Shown here piece after piece: positions 44,966 through 56,923 of a DNA stretch of 64,000 bases. The stretch is from contig JAQJZZ010000014.1 in NCBI GenBank assembly GCA_030077755.1, positions 124,001 to 188,000 of the forward strand, in the 5' to 3' direction. Both the position numbers and the translations under genes were made by a program. Position 1 is the stretch's first letter, and every line of letters starts with the position of its first letter. The notes below the pieces were generated by a model. The model was given only the letters and a program-made list of their open reading frames with translations. It had not been told where the DNA came from and ran no database searches. This stretch comes from Filosporella fistucella (Eukaryota; Ascomycota; Leotiomycetes; Helotiales).

Positions 44966-45862
44966 CTTCGAAGCTTTGTCCCTGAATCCGGCTCAAAAAT
45001 GCTCTGTCAAAGCTATCGTTTCCAAAGCTCAAGCGGGATTGTGGAATCATGCAATGTCTAAACAGAAATTCAATAGAAATCAATCATAAAATAAAAATCA
45101 ATTGTGACTTTAGAAGTAGAAATGTTCATGAAGAGATGGAGTTTCTTCATTCTCACTAATACCGCGCCGTCCCTTCGGGCTTCGCCCAGCACAGAGTCGA
45201 CTCGAATGCGGTCATGAGACCCGCAATTCGTGACACGAAACGCGGGGGAGGAAGCTGCCTCGACCTAAAACTTCCTGTCGGCGTTTGGAGGATATGCAGG
45301 CACTTGGCATGAGGTTAACTTATGCAGCTTTTATGCATTCGGTCCATCTCTTAACGAGCATCGCAGATCGTCATTACTTTTCCTTTACCATGGCCACGAA
45401 GCTCATGAATCTTAAAGGACAAGTTAATATATGTTGGAATATCATCTTCGTTGGTGCTGTCGCATTTCAAGTATACAATCTACGTGAACAAAATTGATGG
45501 TTTTGGAATGCCATTTTGGTCCTACCGTAACCTGGCATACCTTTAAGTAGTTCGGGTGAAGAATCACGACGCGGGGTCGTCGAGCTACCCTTGGATTGGA
45601 GGGACAATACGACAATGCATCATATAGGACTTGAAGTTCAGATGAACCAACAGAGCGCGTGTGTAACTACTAAGGGTGTCCCTCATGCCATTTGTAGCAG
45701 GTTGCATAGTCCTAAAAACACATGACCCAGCAACTTGCCTTCATATGCGTTTTAAACCTAGGTATTAAGTCTACCTTTGCAAGCTCTTAACTCCTATTCT
45801 CCTGAATCTACCCCACTATTGCCATTGCTCCACATACCTATTTACCTACAACAAAGGCCAAT
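44966..45862. promoter_or_regulatory. Divergent intergenic region between the glutaminase and SDR genes
   Basis: About 900 bases between the divergent starts. A GC-rich block lies near 45165-45200 (cccttcgggcttcgccc). A short inverted repeat cgacg-N6-cgtcg sits near 45570. No coding frame is supported. A shared regulatory role is possible but not shown. Confidence 0.4.
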
Positions 45863-46669
45863 ATGTCTGTCTCTATGCAAGGCAAAGTCATCGCTATCAC
45901 TGGAGGTGCATCCGGCATTGGCTTATCAACTGCCAAACTCATCTCCTCACGTGGAGCTACTGTCTGTATCGCCGATATAGATCCTGAAGCCATCTCCAGC
46001 GCTTCATCATTCTTCACAGAAGCTAAAGCCGAATTCAGCACTCAGCAACTAAACGTTACAAAGCGTGCCGATGTAGACGCATGGATTGATTCTATCGTCC
46101 AAAAATATGGAAAACTGGATGGAGCTGTGAACTGTGCAGGCGTGATCGGAAAAGGCCACAGTGTAACTAAGCTGACGGAATTGGATGATGAAGAGTGGGA
46201 TAAGATTATTGGGGTGAATTTGACAGGTCTGATGTACTGCTTGAGAGCCGAGCTGCGCAAGATCTCAAACGGTGGAAGTATTGTGAATATTTCCTCCATT
46301 CAAGGAGTGATGGGTAAATAATAGACCCTCTAAGTCCTAAATATCAGCTAATATGCTGTGATAGGTTTTGCAGGAAGTGCAGCATACTCTGCCAGTAAAC
46401 ATGGAGTTGTAGGGCTGACCAGATCTGCCGCCAAAGAGGTAGGAGATCGAGAGATTCGTGTTAATGCTGTCACACCTGGCGCAATCATGACACCGTTATT
46501 GAAAAAGGCGCAGGAAGCCAATCCAAATGAAGGGAGTGGTAATCCTACTGCGATTCAGAGAATTGGAACCCCGGAAGAGATAGCGGGTATTGTTGCATTC
46601 TTACTTGGTCCAGAGAGTACATACACGACTGGCGCTGTTTATGGAGGTGATGGAGGATGGAATTGTTGA
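45863..46669 (+). CDS. Short-chain dehydrogenase/reductase (classical SDR)
   Basis: Two exons (45863-46313 and 46365-46669) give about 251 residues, the usual length. The NAD(P)-binding motif TGGASGIG is at about residues 13-20. An acidic residue ends the second strand (CIADIDPEA), which favours NAD over NADP. The structural NCAGV motif follows, then N-VN-LTG, the catalytic serine in VNISSIQG (about 144/145), and Y-x3-K as YSASK (about 158-162) just after the intron. The C-terminus reads RIGTPEEIAGIVAFLLGPES and TGAVYGGDGGWNC, typical of 3-oxoacyl-reductase/alcohol dehydrogenase-like SDRs. The substrate cannot be read from the sequence. All catalytic residues are present. Confidence 0.88.
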
Positions 46670-46801
46670 GAAGCGCAATCTGAATTTGTGCTGAAAGAAA
46701 AGTACCGCATGGTATCAATCCTGAGATTATTCATTACTCTATCTATAGTACGCCAAAGTATTTACATGACCAGATCCCAACACCGAAGTAATGCATACCA
46801 A

Positions 46802-47479
46802 CTATCTAACCAAGTTGACAGATGAAGAATTTGCCGATTTGTTCGACATATAAGCAGATGGCTTATTTCTAGCTACAGTCTGTTTTGCTTTCCTGTACAG
46901 CTCATAACAGTTATCAATCGCCTGATCCCGACTCAAGCCCTCCCGTACAATTCCCGAGTCAATCAACTCCTTGATATGCATCTCTACAGTATCAAACTCT
47001 GTCCAATCATTCTTGTATCTGTCTGGCATTCCAGAATTGTGCATCAATGCAAGTAGACCTGCAACTACCGTGTTTGCTGCTGCGAGAATGGTAATGTATG
47101 TGTCGCGGCCCTTCGAGTTAGAACCTAGAGCTGTGAGTGCAGCGCCGAGGAGGATCTGGAGAACGAGAGCGAGGTTGTAGAATGTGGAGCAGAAGAAGAA
47201 CTGGTACTGGGAGACGACTCGGGAGCGGATTACGTCCCTGTAAAGTCCGTCTGGGAGACCCTTTGGAGGGTAGACGAAGTTCTTCGGATGAAGGAGGGAA
47301 TGTCTTTCATCGTCTGAGGCAGCTCCTACCGCTTCCCAGACAATATGGAGGTCGGCATCTGGGAGCCTGTGAACTTTTGGATGCTCCTCTTGATCGGTAG
47401 AGTTGTCTTTCTGAGGCATGCTCAAGAATGACGATGAGCTGGATTGAGGTGGTGATGTGGGAGGAGCAAGTGTGGCCAT
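46802..47479 (-). CDS. Fungal SLATT-domain two-helix membrane protein
   Basis: Intronless, 225 residues. The N-terminus is disordered (S/P/Q-rich to about residue 45). There are two membrane segments at about residues 97-118 (YNLALVLQILLGAALTALG) and 127-147 (ITILAAANTVVAGLLALMH), with a short linker. The first follows RVVSQYQFFFCST, the second precedes a helical HNSGMPDRYKNDWTEFDTVE segment. This layout matches the fungal branch of the SLATT superfamily (SMODS- and SLOG-associating 2TM effectors). Bacterial relatives are proposed pore-forming effectors of nucleotide-sensing conflict systems; fungal copies usually stand alone and are uncharacterised. No sensor gene (SMODS, SLOG or TIR) lies nearby. 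It converges on the SDR gene across 132 bases. Confidence 0.75.
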   Translation of the reverse strand: MATLAPPTSPPQSSSSSFLSMPQKDNSTDQEEHPKVHRLPDADLHIVWEAVGAASDDERHSLLHPKNFVYPPKGLPDGLYRDVIRSRVVSQYQFFFCSTFYNLALVLQILLGAALTALGSNSKGRDTYITILAAANTVVAGLLALMHNSGMPDRYKNDWTEFDTVEMHIKELIDSGIVREGLSRDQAIDNCYELYRKAKQTVARNKPSAYMSNKSANSSSVNLVR

Positions 47480-48637
47480 TTTGTGGGCGTATATTTCAGC
47501 TGGATGGGGATCTTCTCAAGAAGGTACTCTTGGATAGAGATAGAGATATCGAGTATAATTATTTATTGGTTTCTTTTTTGGAGGCTGTAATGAACACACA
47601 AACAAAGAGAGAGGTCGATGAGAATGAAAATTGTGCAGATGAGCAGTGATATCCGAAACTAACATATAACAAATAGGAGGTTGCGCTCGCAGACTATATA
47701 CCTATGTGCCATTCAAGCCGTAGGGCGGAGCTATCAGATACCTCGGGCTCTTACATTCTTGAACGCCCTGTTATAGCCAATAGTAGGGTAAGTCGCAAAT
47801 CGAACAAGGCTCCCCAGATTTGAACCACTCGAATTTATGAAAGTGCGAGATATGCGAGCACGAAAACAGAAGCTGACAATTGTTCACTGTGACTGTATTG
47901 TACAAAATGACCTTTTATTAAGACCGTTTCTATTATCAGGTTCGACCTGTCAGCGCCTAATTGAGGCTCATGGATCTGCGCCCTGTCAGTGGTTGTCAGC
48001 TTACCCTGCTTGGAGGCTATTCGCTGACCACACCGAATCTGGAGGTAGGCGAGGTAGGTATCTTACCCGCTCACCAAGTCCGAGGAGAGGAACTGAAAAA
48101 TACATGGGCAATTCTGAGTAACGCCATTTGTGATTCCGTCGCCTCCTCGGGCGAGACATAGAGCGAAACATGAGAAGCTTTTGTATATGTTGAGCGCTGC
48201 CTGCAGATAACTGTCTCAGGCTGGGGGCGAACATTGCAACGAAACCCGAATGCCCCTGCGCACGACAGAAAGGGAGAAACCTTGAAAACAATCACTTGAG
48301 ATGCTAGTTAGATTGGTAGACAAGATGCGGGGAGCCTGCTTTGGCTCCCAAGAATGAACAGGCCGACTTGCTGGAGTTTTTGATATTATGGCCAGTAGAA
48401 GACGCGAAAATGCAAGAAGAAACTACCCTAGGTTCGCCACTAGGATCAAATTAGTTTCCTCGCGCAGGATTGGGTTAAAATTTTTATCAGCACTTCAACT
48501 GCAGAGTTCAGAGATTTTTGGGAATCCTCGTAGAATCGCATGATAATGCAATTGACAGGCAATCGCTGCAGCCCAATAATACATATCGACCACTCTCGAC
48601 TGAGGCTACTTGGTTGTTGGGAATTACCATGCACCGA
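47480..48637. other. Intergenic, no supported gene
   Basis: Contains the promoter of the SLATT gene and the 3' region of the GST gene. Short open frames around 47837-48295 occur on both strands with no motif. Confidence 0.45.
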
Positions 48638-49538
48638 TCACTTCTTCGCGTCTGCTGCCATGCCTTGCTGCACCCACGCTTTGGACCTTTCGGCCTGTTC
48701 TTTCATCTTCGCTGGATCCTTTGCCAATTCTTTCATCTTGTGTGGATCTGGAACATGTCTGCCTTTCTCAACACCTGGTCGCGCCAGCATTCTCTCATCC
48801 CAAGCTTTCAAAGCGGGGAATTCATCGATATCAACGCCCGCCCAAAATGCGGCAGTAACCCAACCCCAATGAGCGATGTCCGCAATGGTGCATTTGTCAC
48901 CAACCAAGTAACCAGAGGAGGATTTTTCCAGGTGCTTATTAAGAACACCATACAATCTCCGTGTCTCGTTGACATAACGCTTAACACCATATTCGATATG
49001 CTCGGGGGCATACCTTCCAAAGTGATTTGCTTGTCCTTGCTAGATGTTTAAGTTAGAAACAGGGTTTTGTTACGTCCCAGGCTTGAAGCTTCACAGGCAG
49101 AGAATGAGTTCCTAGAATATGCTTACCATAGGTCCAACTCCCGCATTGAGGAAAAATAACCAGTTGTTCATCTCGTAATACTCTCGAGTTCCACGGGGGT
49201 AAGAAATCTTGTAATCTTTATCATATTGGTCAACAAGATATTGCTGAATGCTTCCAGATTCGAAAAGGCGAATTGTCTTTCCATCAGAGAATGTATCAGT
49301 CAAGGCTGGAATTCGTCCATTTGGATTGATTTCCTCAAACCAAGGCTCTTTCTGAGTATTCTTTGAGATTTCAATCTTGGTGAACTTGTATGGAAGACCA
49401 AGTTCTTCCAATGTAATGGAGATTTTGATTCCATTTGGAGTTTCTTAGGAGTTGTCAGTGGTGTGGTAGTAGAGATGGGTCTGTCACAAGCACAAACTCA
49501 CGGGTTGTATAGAGATGAATATCGGGTCGGTTAGCCAT
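48638..49538 (-). CDS. Glutathione S-transferase, Ure2p-like
   Basis: Three exons (49538-49502, 49443-49127 and 49039-48638) give about 251 residues. The thioredoxin-like N-terminal domain begins MANRPDIHLYTTQTPNG, with ISITLEELGLPY, PWFEEINPNGRIPAL (the cis-Pro loop) and LFESGSIQQYL, the E-S glutathione gamma-glutamyl contact. The helical C-terminal domain carries GVLNKHLEKSSSGYLVG, TIADIAHWGW (the SNAIL/TRAD-type N-capping motif of GSTs) and FPALKAWDERMLARPGV. It lacks an N-terminal prion-like extension, so it is a catalytic-type fungal GST of the Ure2p-like class rather than a Ure2 regulator. Likely roles are detoxification or peroxide handling in the cytosol. All junctions are canonical and in phase. 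Confidence 0.88.
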
Positions 49539-50031
49539 CGTTAGTTGATTTGAGATTTGACTGATGCGTCCTGACATGAATGAATGAAAGAAATGAAAAT
49601 CTGGAATCTTTTTGTAGTGGAGGAATTGAGAACGGACACTGGGAAGGAGTTACCCCACATTAGGTGACTTCACCATCCTGTCGGGAATGAGCGCATTTGC
49701 CGATGATTGGTAATGCCTTGTCCTCCGGAGATCTTACAAACCCGCGACGTCTCTTCAAGCTTGTGTTAAGTGATCCACCTGAAAAGGCCGAAAGTGAGGA
49801 GGCCATTTATAACAAGGTGCAAGTGAGCTTTTGGCTCTAATCCCGAACATGACGCAGAAAAGGGGTAGACTTCTGGGTGAAAGTGAGACATGCACGTGCC
49901 ATGTCCGGGACTATATTTTCCCGCTCCGCAATTCTTAGCTTGAGGCTAGTGAGGTTTAAGGAAACCGACAGTTGAACAGCTTCGACATTATCCATCTTTT
50001 TTAGTTTACACAAAATTATCAGACCGACATC
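49539..50031. promoter_or_regulatory. Divergent promoter region of the GST and SF1/BBP genes
   Basis: Nearly 500 bases between divergent starts with no coding frame of its own. No defined element recognised; called from position only. Confidence 0.45.
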
Positions 50032-52230
50032 ATGGCTTGGAGAGCGCAAGGGAGTACAGGTTCGAACAACATCCCACTGGGAAACAAGCGCAGATTCGGC
50101 GGTCCTGAAGACAGCGCATCTCCTCAACGCGAAGAGAGTAGCTACAAATCATCTCACCACTCGAATTCCGATGGAGGATTCAAGCGCGGCCGCAGCCCTG
50201 TCAGATGTAAGTATCTATATCCTCACGCGCAACTACACATACTGATAATTTTCAGCCGATGAACCATCTGGCGATGTAAATCGACGTCGCAAGAAGAGAA
50301 ATCGTTGGGGAGACGCCACCGATAACAAGGCAGCAGGATTGATGGGACTCCCGACTGCTATCATGGCAAATATGACAAGTGAACAGCTCGAGGCCTACAC
50401 ATTGCATCTGCGTATTGAGGAAATCAGCCAGAAGCTCAGAATCGACGATGTTGTCCCTGCAGACGGCGATAGGTATGTTTCTCCCTCCACTTCCATAATA
50501 CCGAGGCTAACTATTATAGATCTCCATCTCCTCCCCCACAATACGATAACTTCGGTCGCCGTGTTAATACTCGGGAGTTTCGTTACAGAAAGCGTCTCGA
50601 AGATGAGCGCCATAAATTGATTGAGAAGGCTATGAAAGTCATTCCTAATTATCATCCTCCACAGGACTATCGCCGTCCCACTAAGACACAGGAGAAAGTT
50701 TACGTACCAGTCAATGACTACCCAGAGATTAACTTCAGTATGATTGCTAACCCTCTAACCTTTCTAACATTACTCCGTTCATCCCCATTTTCATTGCTGT
50801 GTGACACTGCGCGGCATTTGAGAATGAAGCGCAATGTCATCACTAACCTGTCACTCACTACATATTGCTTTAGCTTTTGATCATACACTAACACTTAGCT
50901 TGCGCTTTACTAAAGTTGGCTTACTTATCGGTCCTCGTGGAAACACATTGAAGAAAATGGAGACAGAATCCGGTGCCAAGATTGCCATCAGAGGAAAAGG
51001 TTCCGTTAAGGAAGGAAAAGGCCGATCTGACGCAGCTCACACTAGCAACCAGGAGGAGGATCTTCACTGCTTGATCATGGCCGATACCGAGGACAAGGTC
51101 AATAAAGCAAAGAAGCTGATCCACAACATCATTGAAACTGTAAGTATACCCGTGTCTGCAAATTATCCTCAAAGCTAACACTGTCAGGCGGCCTCTATCC
51201 CTGAAGGACAGAATGAACTCAAGCGCAATCAACTTCGTGAGCTTGCAGCACTCAACGGTACCCTTCGAGATGATGAGAACCAAGCCTGTCAAAACTGTGG
51301 TCAAATCGGACACAGAAAGTACGACTGTCCAGAGCAGCGCAACTTCACTGCAAATATCATTTGTCGTGTTTGCGGTAATGCAGGCCACATGGCTAGAGAC
51401 TGTACTGAACGGTACGGACCTTCTGTTCCTTTCAATGGACGATGGACGCTGACTTCATTTAGACAACGCGGCCAAGATTGGCGCAACGGTGGCCCTGGTG
51501 CTCCTCCAGCCGGACCAGGTGGTGCTGCTCGTATTGGTGCAGGAGATGCTGTTGATCGAGAATATGAGGTAAGGGATTTCCGTCCCAAATCATGCTTCCA
51601 TATACTAAGAAGTTGTAGCAACTGCTTGCAGAAATCGAAGGTGCCCCCGCTAATGGAGAGCCCGCCCGACGAATTGAATCTGGTCCTGCCGGTGGCTTCG
51701 ATCAACCTCCTCAAGAAGATGTCAAACCATGGCAACGTGGTCCCACTGGCGCTGCTGCACCATGGCAAAAGAGAGGTGATGATCGTGGATACGATGCACG
51801 TGATGCAGCTCCTCCTGGAAATGCTGCGGCACCTTGGGCAAGAGACCGTGGTCGTGGAGCTGACAATCGTGGTGGAGACTACTATGGCGCTCAAGGCGGA
51901 TACAATGCACCACCACCACCTCCTCCTGGCAACGCTGCGCCCTGGGCACAACAGGCTCCGGCTTACCCTGCGGCTCCTGCTGGCGGTTATGGTGGTTATG
52001 CTGCACCAGGCTACGGCGCTGGTTACCCTCAACAAGCCATGGGAGCTCCACCTGGACTTGCTGCACCTCCAGGATTGACCGGTGCCGGATTGAGCGCTCT
52101 CTTACAACAATTTGCTGGTAGCCCACCTCCACCACCCCCACCGTCCAACATTCCTCCACCTCCTCCAAGCGGTGATGCTCCTCCCCCTCCTCCAAGTGAT
52201 CAACCACCTCCTCCACCTCCCGGAAACTAG
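50032..52230 (+). CDS. Branchpoint-binding protein (SF1/BBP/Msl5)
   Basis: Splicing factor that recognises the intron branch site early in spliceosome assembly. Seven exons (50032-50206, 50256-50472, 50520-50737, 50916-51139, 51188-51411, 51463-51568 and 51619-52230) give about 591 residues. Order of parts: a U2AF-contacting basic segment [11 protein letters not shown] (about residues 67-77), the helix-hairpin region with [18 protein letters not shown], the KH-QUA2 domain with the GPRG loop ([20 protein letters not shown], across intron 3), and two CCHC zinc knuckles ([28 protein letters not shown]). A long R/G- and proline-rich tail ends in several PPPPPP runs. Intron 3 is the longest (178 nt). 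All introns are GT-AG and phases match. Every motif is intact. Confidence 0.92.
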
Positions 52231-52628
52231 GATGCCATTTGGATTCAGCCCACCCCTCTGGATTTAACTAACCTAACAATTCGCGCCGCCTCTTCATAGG
52301 TTATAAAAACGAGGGCATCTTTTTTCGTCGCTCCGGTTTGTCTCGATTAATATTCCCAGTACAATAACTTAGGTGTAATTGATATCATACATAAATTTAC
52401 TTCTCATGCGTGATTATTTGGCAGGATCTCTGATGAAAACATAATCCACAAGATTACTGAACAAGCGTTCTAACCCTGATGCCCAATAGTGCATTTGTTT
52501 ATTCATTCAAGTTTCATTCTTAGTAAAAGAAATGATTTATTTATATCTGCTATACAGCACATGCTATATTATGAAGTCTGGCGTATCAACGCCAAATCCT
52601 TGAGACCTACCGAGCTTCCCTTGCCCCT
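52231..52628. other. Convergent intergenic region
   Basis: Between the 3' ends of SF1/BBP and the coiled-coil gene. T-rich stretches near 52320 and 52370; no gene. Confidence 0.45.
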
Positions 52629-55600
52629 TTACATAGTTGGGGAGTTTTTTTTACTGCCACCCTCACTCGGTTCCGAAATAGTGCCAGGGCCGTATATAAG
52701 ATCGCTAATAACGTATGCACGAGAAAAGCGAGATCCTGTAAACCCGTTTGCTTTCCAGTCTCTTGTTTGCTGGATGGCTGGATCAATACGACGCTTTCTT
52801 GGCCCTGTAGCCGCGGTTCTTTGTGTTGCTGTTTTTCGTTTTGCCCGTTTTTTCCTCGGCGGCTCACCCTCTTCTGCTGTTTCTGCAGCTTTCCTCTTCC
52901 TCTCACCTATTTTCCGCTATGAGTATTTCATTCTCGAACCATTTATATAGGCATTACTTACATTCTTCAAGGGCAGTGGTTTGTACGTCCAGATCTTCTT
53001 GAATTTGCTTCAATTGGTTTCGGAGTGATTGTATCTCTTCATCTCGTGCATCATCATCGCCGTCGATGAGATCGTCGACTTGGTGTCGTAGATTTCTGAC
53101 TGATTCTAATTGCTCGGCCAGGACTGCATTCAAAGAGTCGATTTCGGCCTGGTCATCATGACTTTGTCTTTGGAGACGAGCGTTTCCTCCTTGGAGTTCA
53201 TCATTTCTTTCGCGGAGACGATCAATCTCTTCCTGCATTTGCCCATTCTCATCCTGCACATTCCCGAGTTCCTCCTCGATATCTTCGAGTTGTTGCCGGG
53301 CTTGTCGGAGCTGCTCATCGTAGTCGTTCTCGTTTCCATCACCGCCATTTGCATTTCCATTTCCATTCTGATTATCGATTCTCCAGAGAAGTTCTTCTAC
53401 GCGTGCTTGTAAGCTTTCGATTTCGGCACGTTGCTCGTCACGTATGCTGTCATTGATCATCCGGAGACGATCTATTTCTGCCTCTGCGATTGAGAGTTCA
53501 GCCTGAAGCGTTCGGAGATCTTCCATAGCTTTACGAAGGTTCTCTTGGCAATCTCCGTCGTCATGTCCGCTTTGATCTCTTTCTGGTTCATCCTGGTCAG
53601 TCTGTGTTGCAGCTGACGCTCGTTCTCTCCGTAACACTGCCTCTTCTACTAGCAGCGCTTGCCTTCGTTCCCGTATTCTACTCACTTCATCTTCGAGTGC
53701 GCCCTCATAAGCTCTTCCTCCACGCCGAATGTCCTCGATCAGTTGTTGAAGGTCCCCGATCAGCCGTTGACGATCCGCGGCCAGCCGTTGTTGTTCGTCG
53801 AGCTTCATCATTAGGAACCGAATCTGCCCAGGAGCACCGTTCGAGGACGACAAGTTATTCATTTCGTCGTCTCGATCCTCCAGATCGTTCACAAATTGTG
53901 TGAAATTCTGCAGCACCGCGGTAGCAAGGGGTGGAAATGTCTCTCGTCGCACAGCTACAGCATCATCACGTATAGCTTCTGTGACAGCGACGTGCAACCT
54001 CCGAATGCTGGCTTCTAGATCATCAAAGCCTTCGAGGATGTGTTCCGGATGGTTTGCTTCCTGAATTTGTGGTCGTGCACGCCTTACTTCGCGTCTCAAT
54101 TCTAGAATCGGCTCCACTGCAATGCTTTCTGATGCAGGGTCAGTCAACGTGGCGTGTACATCATTCACCATATTAGCAAGACCGCGAAAGGTTTCGTAGC
54201 CCATGGTTGCCAGTCTTCCGTCGCCCCGCGCGCGCGGTTCGTCGTCATCATCATAGATTTGCTCTACTAGCTTGGCTTCCAATTCTTCGTTGTCTTCTAA
54301 AGCCATCTCTAATCGCGTCTGCAGATTTTCTGCTCCATCCCTACTCTCGAGGAGATCGGATACAGTCTCCCTTAATCTCGTCTGCAAAATGGTGATTGTA
54401 ATCTGTAACTTCTGAATGGTTTCCCCTGAGGAGTTTGAACTTTCTTGAGGCCCATTGTTGTTAGATTCTATAGGTTGCTGATCTTCTTCAATTTGCTGTT
54501 GGAGCACTTGTCTTGCATCATTACATTCCTTGAGAAGGCCTCGCTGGCGGTCGATCTTGTTCACTAAGTCAGCGATGGTTTCTTCCAGACCATTTGAGTC
54601 TGTTTGTGAGGATTGGTCTCGTGCTGGGGGGGCATGAGTATCTGCCCTTGTTTGGGTAGATTGGTTTCCTGTTGGGGGGTGCTGAGCATCTGTTCCTGTC
54701 TGTCTAGATTGGTTGCGTGTTGGGCAATTTGAAATTGGCACTTGTGCTGAAGCCAGTTGAAGTCTTCTGTACAATCCATCCCCTGAGGCTCTGAGCCTGT
54801 CTGCCTCTTGAGCAATAATTTCAAATCTTCCGACAATCTCTTCAGCTCCGAGCTCTATTTCCTCAATGAGTTGTATATATTCGCTGCAATCGACTCTACC
54901 AGGTGTACGAGTTTGGTTCGAAGTAACACATCCGCATGAGTCTCTAAGCTTATCAGCCTCTCGAGCAAGAGCTTCATATTTGTGCACATTCTCCCTAGCC
55001 TCGCGCTGCATTTCCTCTATTAATGTTTCATATTCGACTATTTCGGACGGCTGAGCCTTATTTTGAGCAGAGGACTTTAGTCTTGCATTTTCCTCAAGAA
55101 GGTCTTCAATAATTTTAGCGTACTTTTCCTCGTTCTTCCTCAATCGCTCGATTTCTTTCTCTTGCTCGCTACAATCTGATGGCGTCTTGCACGGGGTTTT
55201 CTTCTGATTAGCCTCCAGGCTCCTGATTCGCTCCAAGAGAATGTTCTGGATATTTGAGTTCGTTTTCTGAGAGCCATGCAACATCTCTTGGATGAGAGCT
55301 TCTGCTTCTTTTGCTGAGCTGGGCTGTGGTTTTTGGCCATTGCGTTGTTGAGGACTTGCAGCTTGCATATTAAGATTTTTGATCTGGACGCCTTGGTCTC
55401 TTTCTCGAGCTTCTGCTTGATTTGCTCGCTCGCTGGAGCTTCTTATAAGTCGCTCACTTTCATCTAGTCTATTTTTGACATGTTGCCTCGAAGCAGGGAG
55501 TTTATTGATGGTTTCCTTGTAAGCTCTCGCTGCTTGATACAATGGCCGCAAAGTTGGTGGAGCAAGTCCCAAGCGAGTCTGGAATGAATCAATCGCCTGG

Positions 55601-55692
55601 TTCAATGCCGTGTCATTCTCAAGGAATTCATCATGGATGGTCTGCAGGTCAGTCAAGACTTGTTCTTCTGGTTGTTGCTGTGTTGGTGTCAT
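52629..55692 (-). CDS. Large coiled-coil protein with C-terminal basic NLS-like tail, function unknown
   Basis: Two exons (55692-52962 and 52906-52629) give about 1002 residues. The start MTPTQQQPEEQVLTDL is the first ATG in frame. Nearly the whole protein is charged heptad-type sequence (E, Q, R, L), interrupted by a polar repeat region around residues 323-360. Two similar helices, EYETLIEEMQREA with EADKLRDSCG and EYIQLIEEIELGA with EADRLRASG, look like an internal duplication. The second exon adds RKRKAAETAEEGEPPRKKRAKRK, a strong bipartite-type nuclear localisation signal, and a short folded-looking end (RFSRAYVISDLIYGPG). It could be a nuclear, spindle-pole or septum scaffold; none of these can be chosen from sequence. 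The open frame of over 900 codons makes the gene certain. Confidence 0.8.
54610..54730 (-). repeat. 48-bp tandem repeat inside the coiled-coil gene
   Basis: Three 16-residue units beginning NQSRQTGTDA, NQSTQTRADT and DQSSQTDSNG follow each other in frame. The DNA signature gattggt recurs at a spacing of 48 bases. The unit length keeps the reading frame. Confidence 0.65.
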
Positions 55693-56923
55693 TTTGGATA
55701 CGATTGTGGCTATCAGCCTTATAGACTGAGAGAGGATGATTAGAATCAAAGGATAGCAAAATATTCGTGAAATGGAGGTCTGCGTGTGTCTGACGAGAAC
55801 AGATCGTATTTATGGTGTGTTCTATCTTTGTTTTCCCTTGGGGTATACTTAATGCATTACGCGAGGCACAATATCTACCCAAGTTCCGCATGCAGCAAAT
55901 TTTCAAGACACTTTCTTTGTGTTTGAGAAGCACAATCAATCCGTAATATCGTAAGCCGAATGCGATTACTGCGTGGATTTGATAAACGAATAGCAATCTT
56001 ACATCCGCTCACTTTTGTATGTCTGCAACAAAGACACGATTGAGTCTCCACCGACTCGATTAGATCATCATGTATCGCCGGAATATACACTGCACTATAA
56101 GGAAGGACTATTGTTAAAAGAATGGCACACGATTATCAGTAGGCGATAGCAATTATGTTGGAGATCATTGAACAATGGCCAAGAATGAAATTATTTTTCA
56201 TTAAGATCTGTAAAGAAAGTGTGATATTGCAGCCGCAGCACCTGTAAGTCTGTGGGTAGTTACCCTCTGGACTGAACCTCACAACATAACATATTTATTT
56301 CCCACATTCAAGTACTCAGCCACTTACTTGCTTGACATGCGGACATGCAAATATGAGAAAGCACAAGAGATTGGTAATGTCCTCACCGATATTTGAGTTC
56401 CAAACTTGGGCCTGCCTTTTTGGGAGCTTGGGAGTTGCTGCATCCTTGCAGTCAGACTGTGATACGGAGATGAGAGAGGATGTGAATTATATAAACAAAC
56501 TTGGGAGAGTGACTGAAGGAAAAGCAACGATATGTGTTCTCCTCACAGAGAATCCGTAGAGATGTGAAGCGGATTTGTAGTTGGCAGCCTCGGCAGGGCA
56601 GGAATGCACAGAAAGTCGAGACAACGCGTGTGGATTTCCGGTCTGCCTCGGCAAAACCATGAAAGTAAGCAATGGACGCAATTTAAGAAACGTGGGTTGA
56701 TCTCAGAGCCAGCAGCTTGCTGTAAAGGAAATGTGCTGGGAGGAGGGAACGGTGATGCCGTTGCCTGGCTGCAGTGAAGCGAGTGCGAAGTGAACCCCAC
56801 CTGGGCAACAACACAATTTGCCAATGCTGAGAAAATTGATATTATATAAAGAATGAAGAGGAACTGTAAGTCGGAGGTCTCCTGTAATTAATTCCAAGAA
56901 AAATCTTCTCCCTTCTGCCAAGC
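55693..56923. promoter_or_regulatory. Divergent intergenic region of the coiled-coil and DUF829 genes
   Basis: About 1.2 kb between divergent starts, AT-rich on the left and with short insignificant frames. A TATTATATAAAG element at about 56841 lies some 80 bases before the DUF829 start and is a likely TATA box. Confidence 0.5.

Noticed and set aside
47805..47835. Sequence resembling a tRNA T-arm (ggttcaaatc on the minus strand)
   Set aside because: The stem does not pair and no D-arm or acceptor stem is found at the right distance.
46802..49538. Idea of a SLATT-centred conflict cassette with the flanking SDR and GST genes
   Set aside because: The genes are in mixed orientation, ordinary metabolic families, and no nucleotide sensor or second messenger synthase is present.
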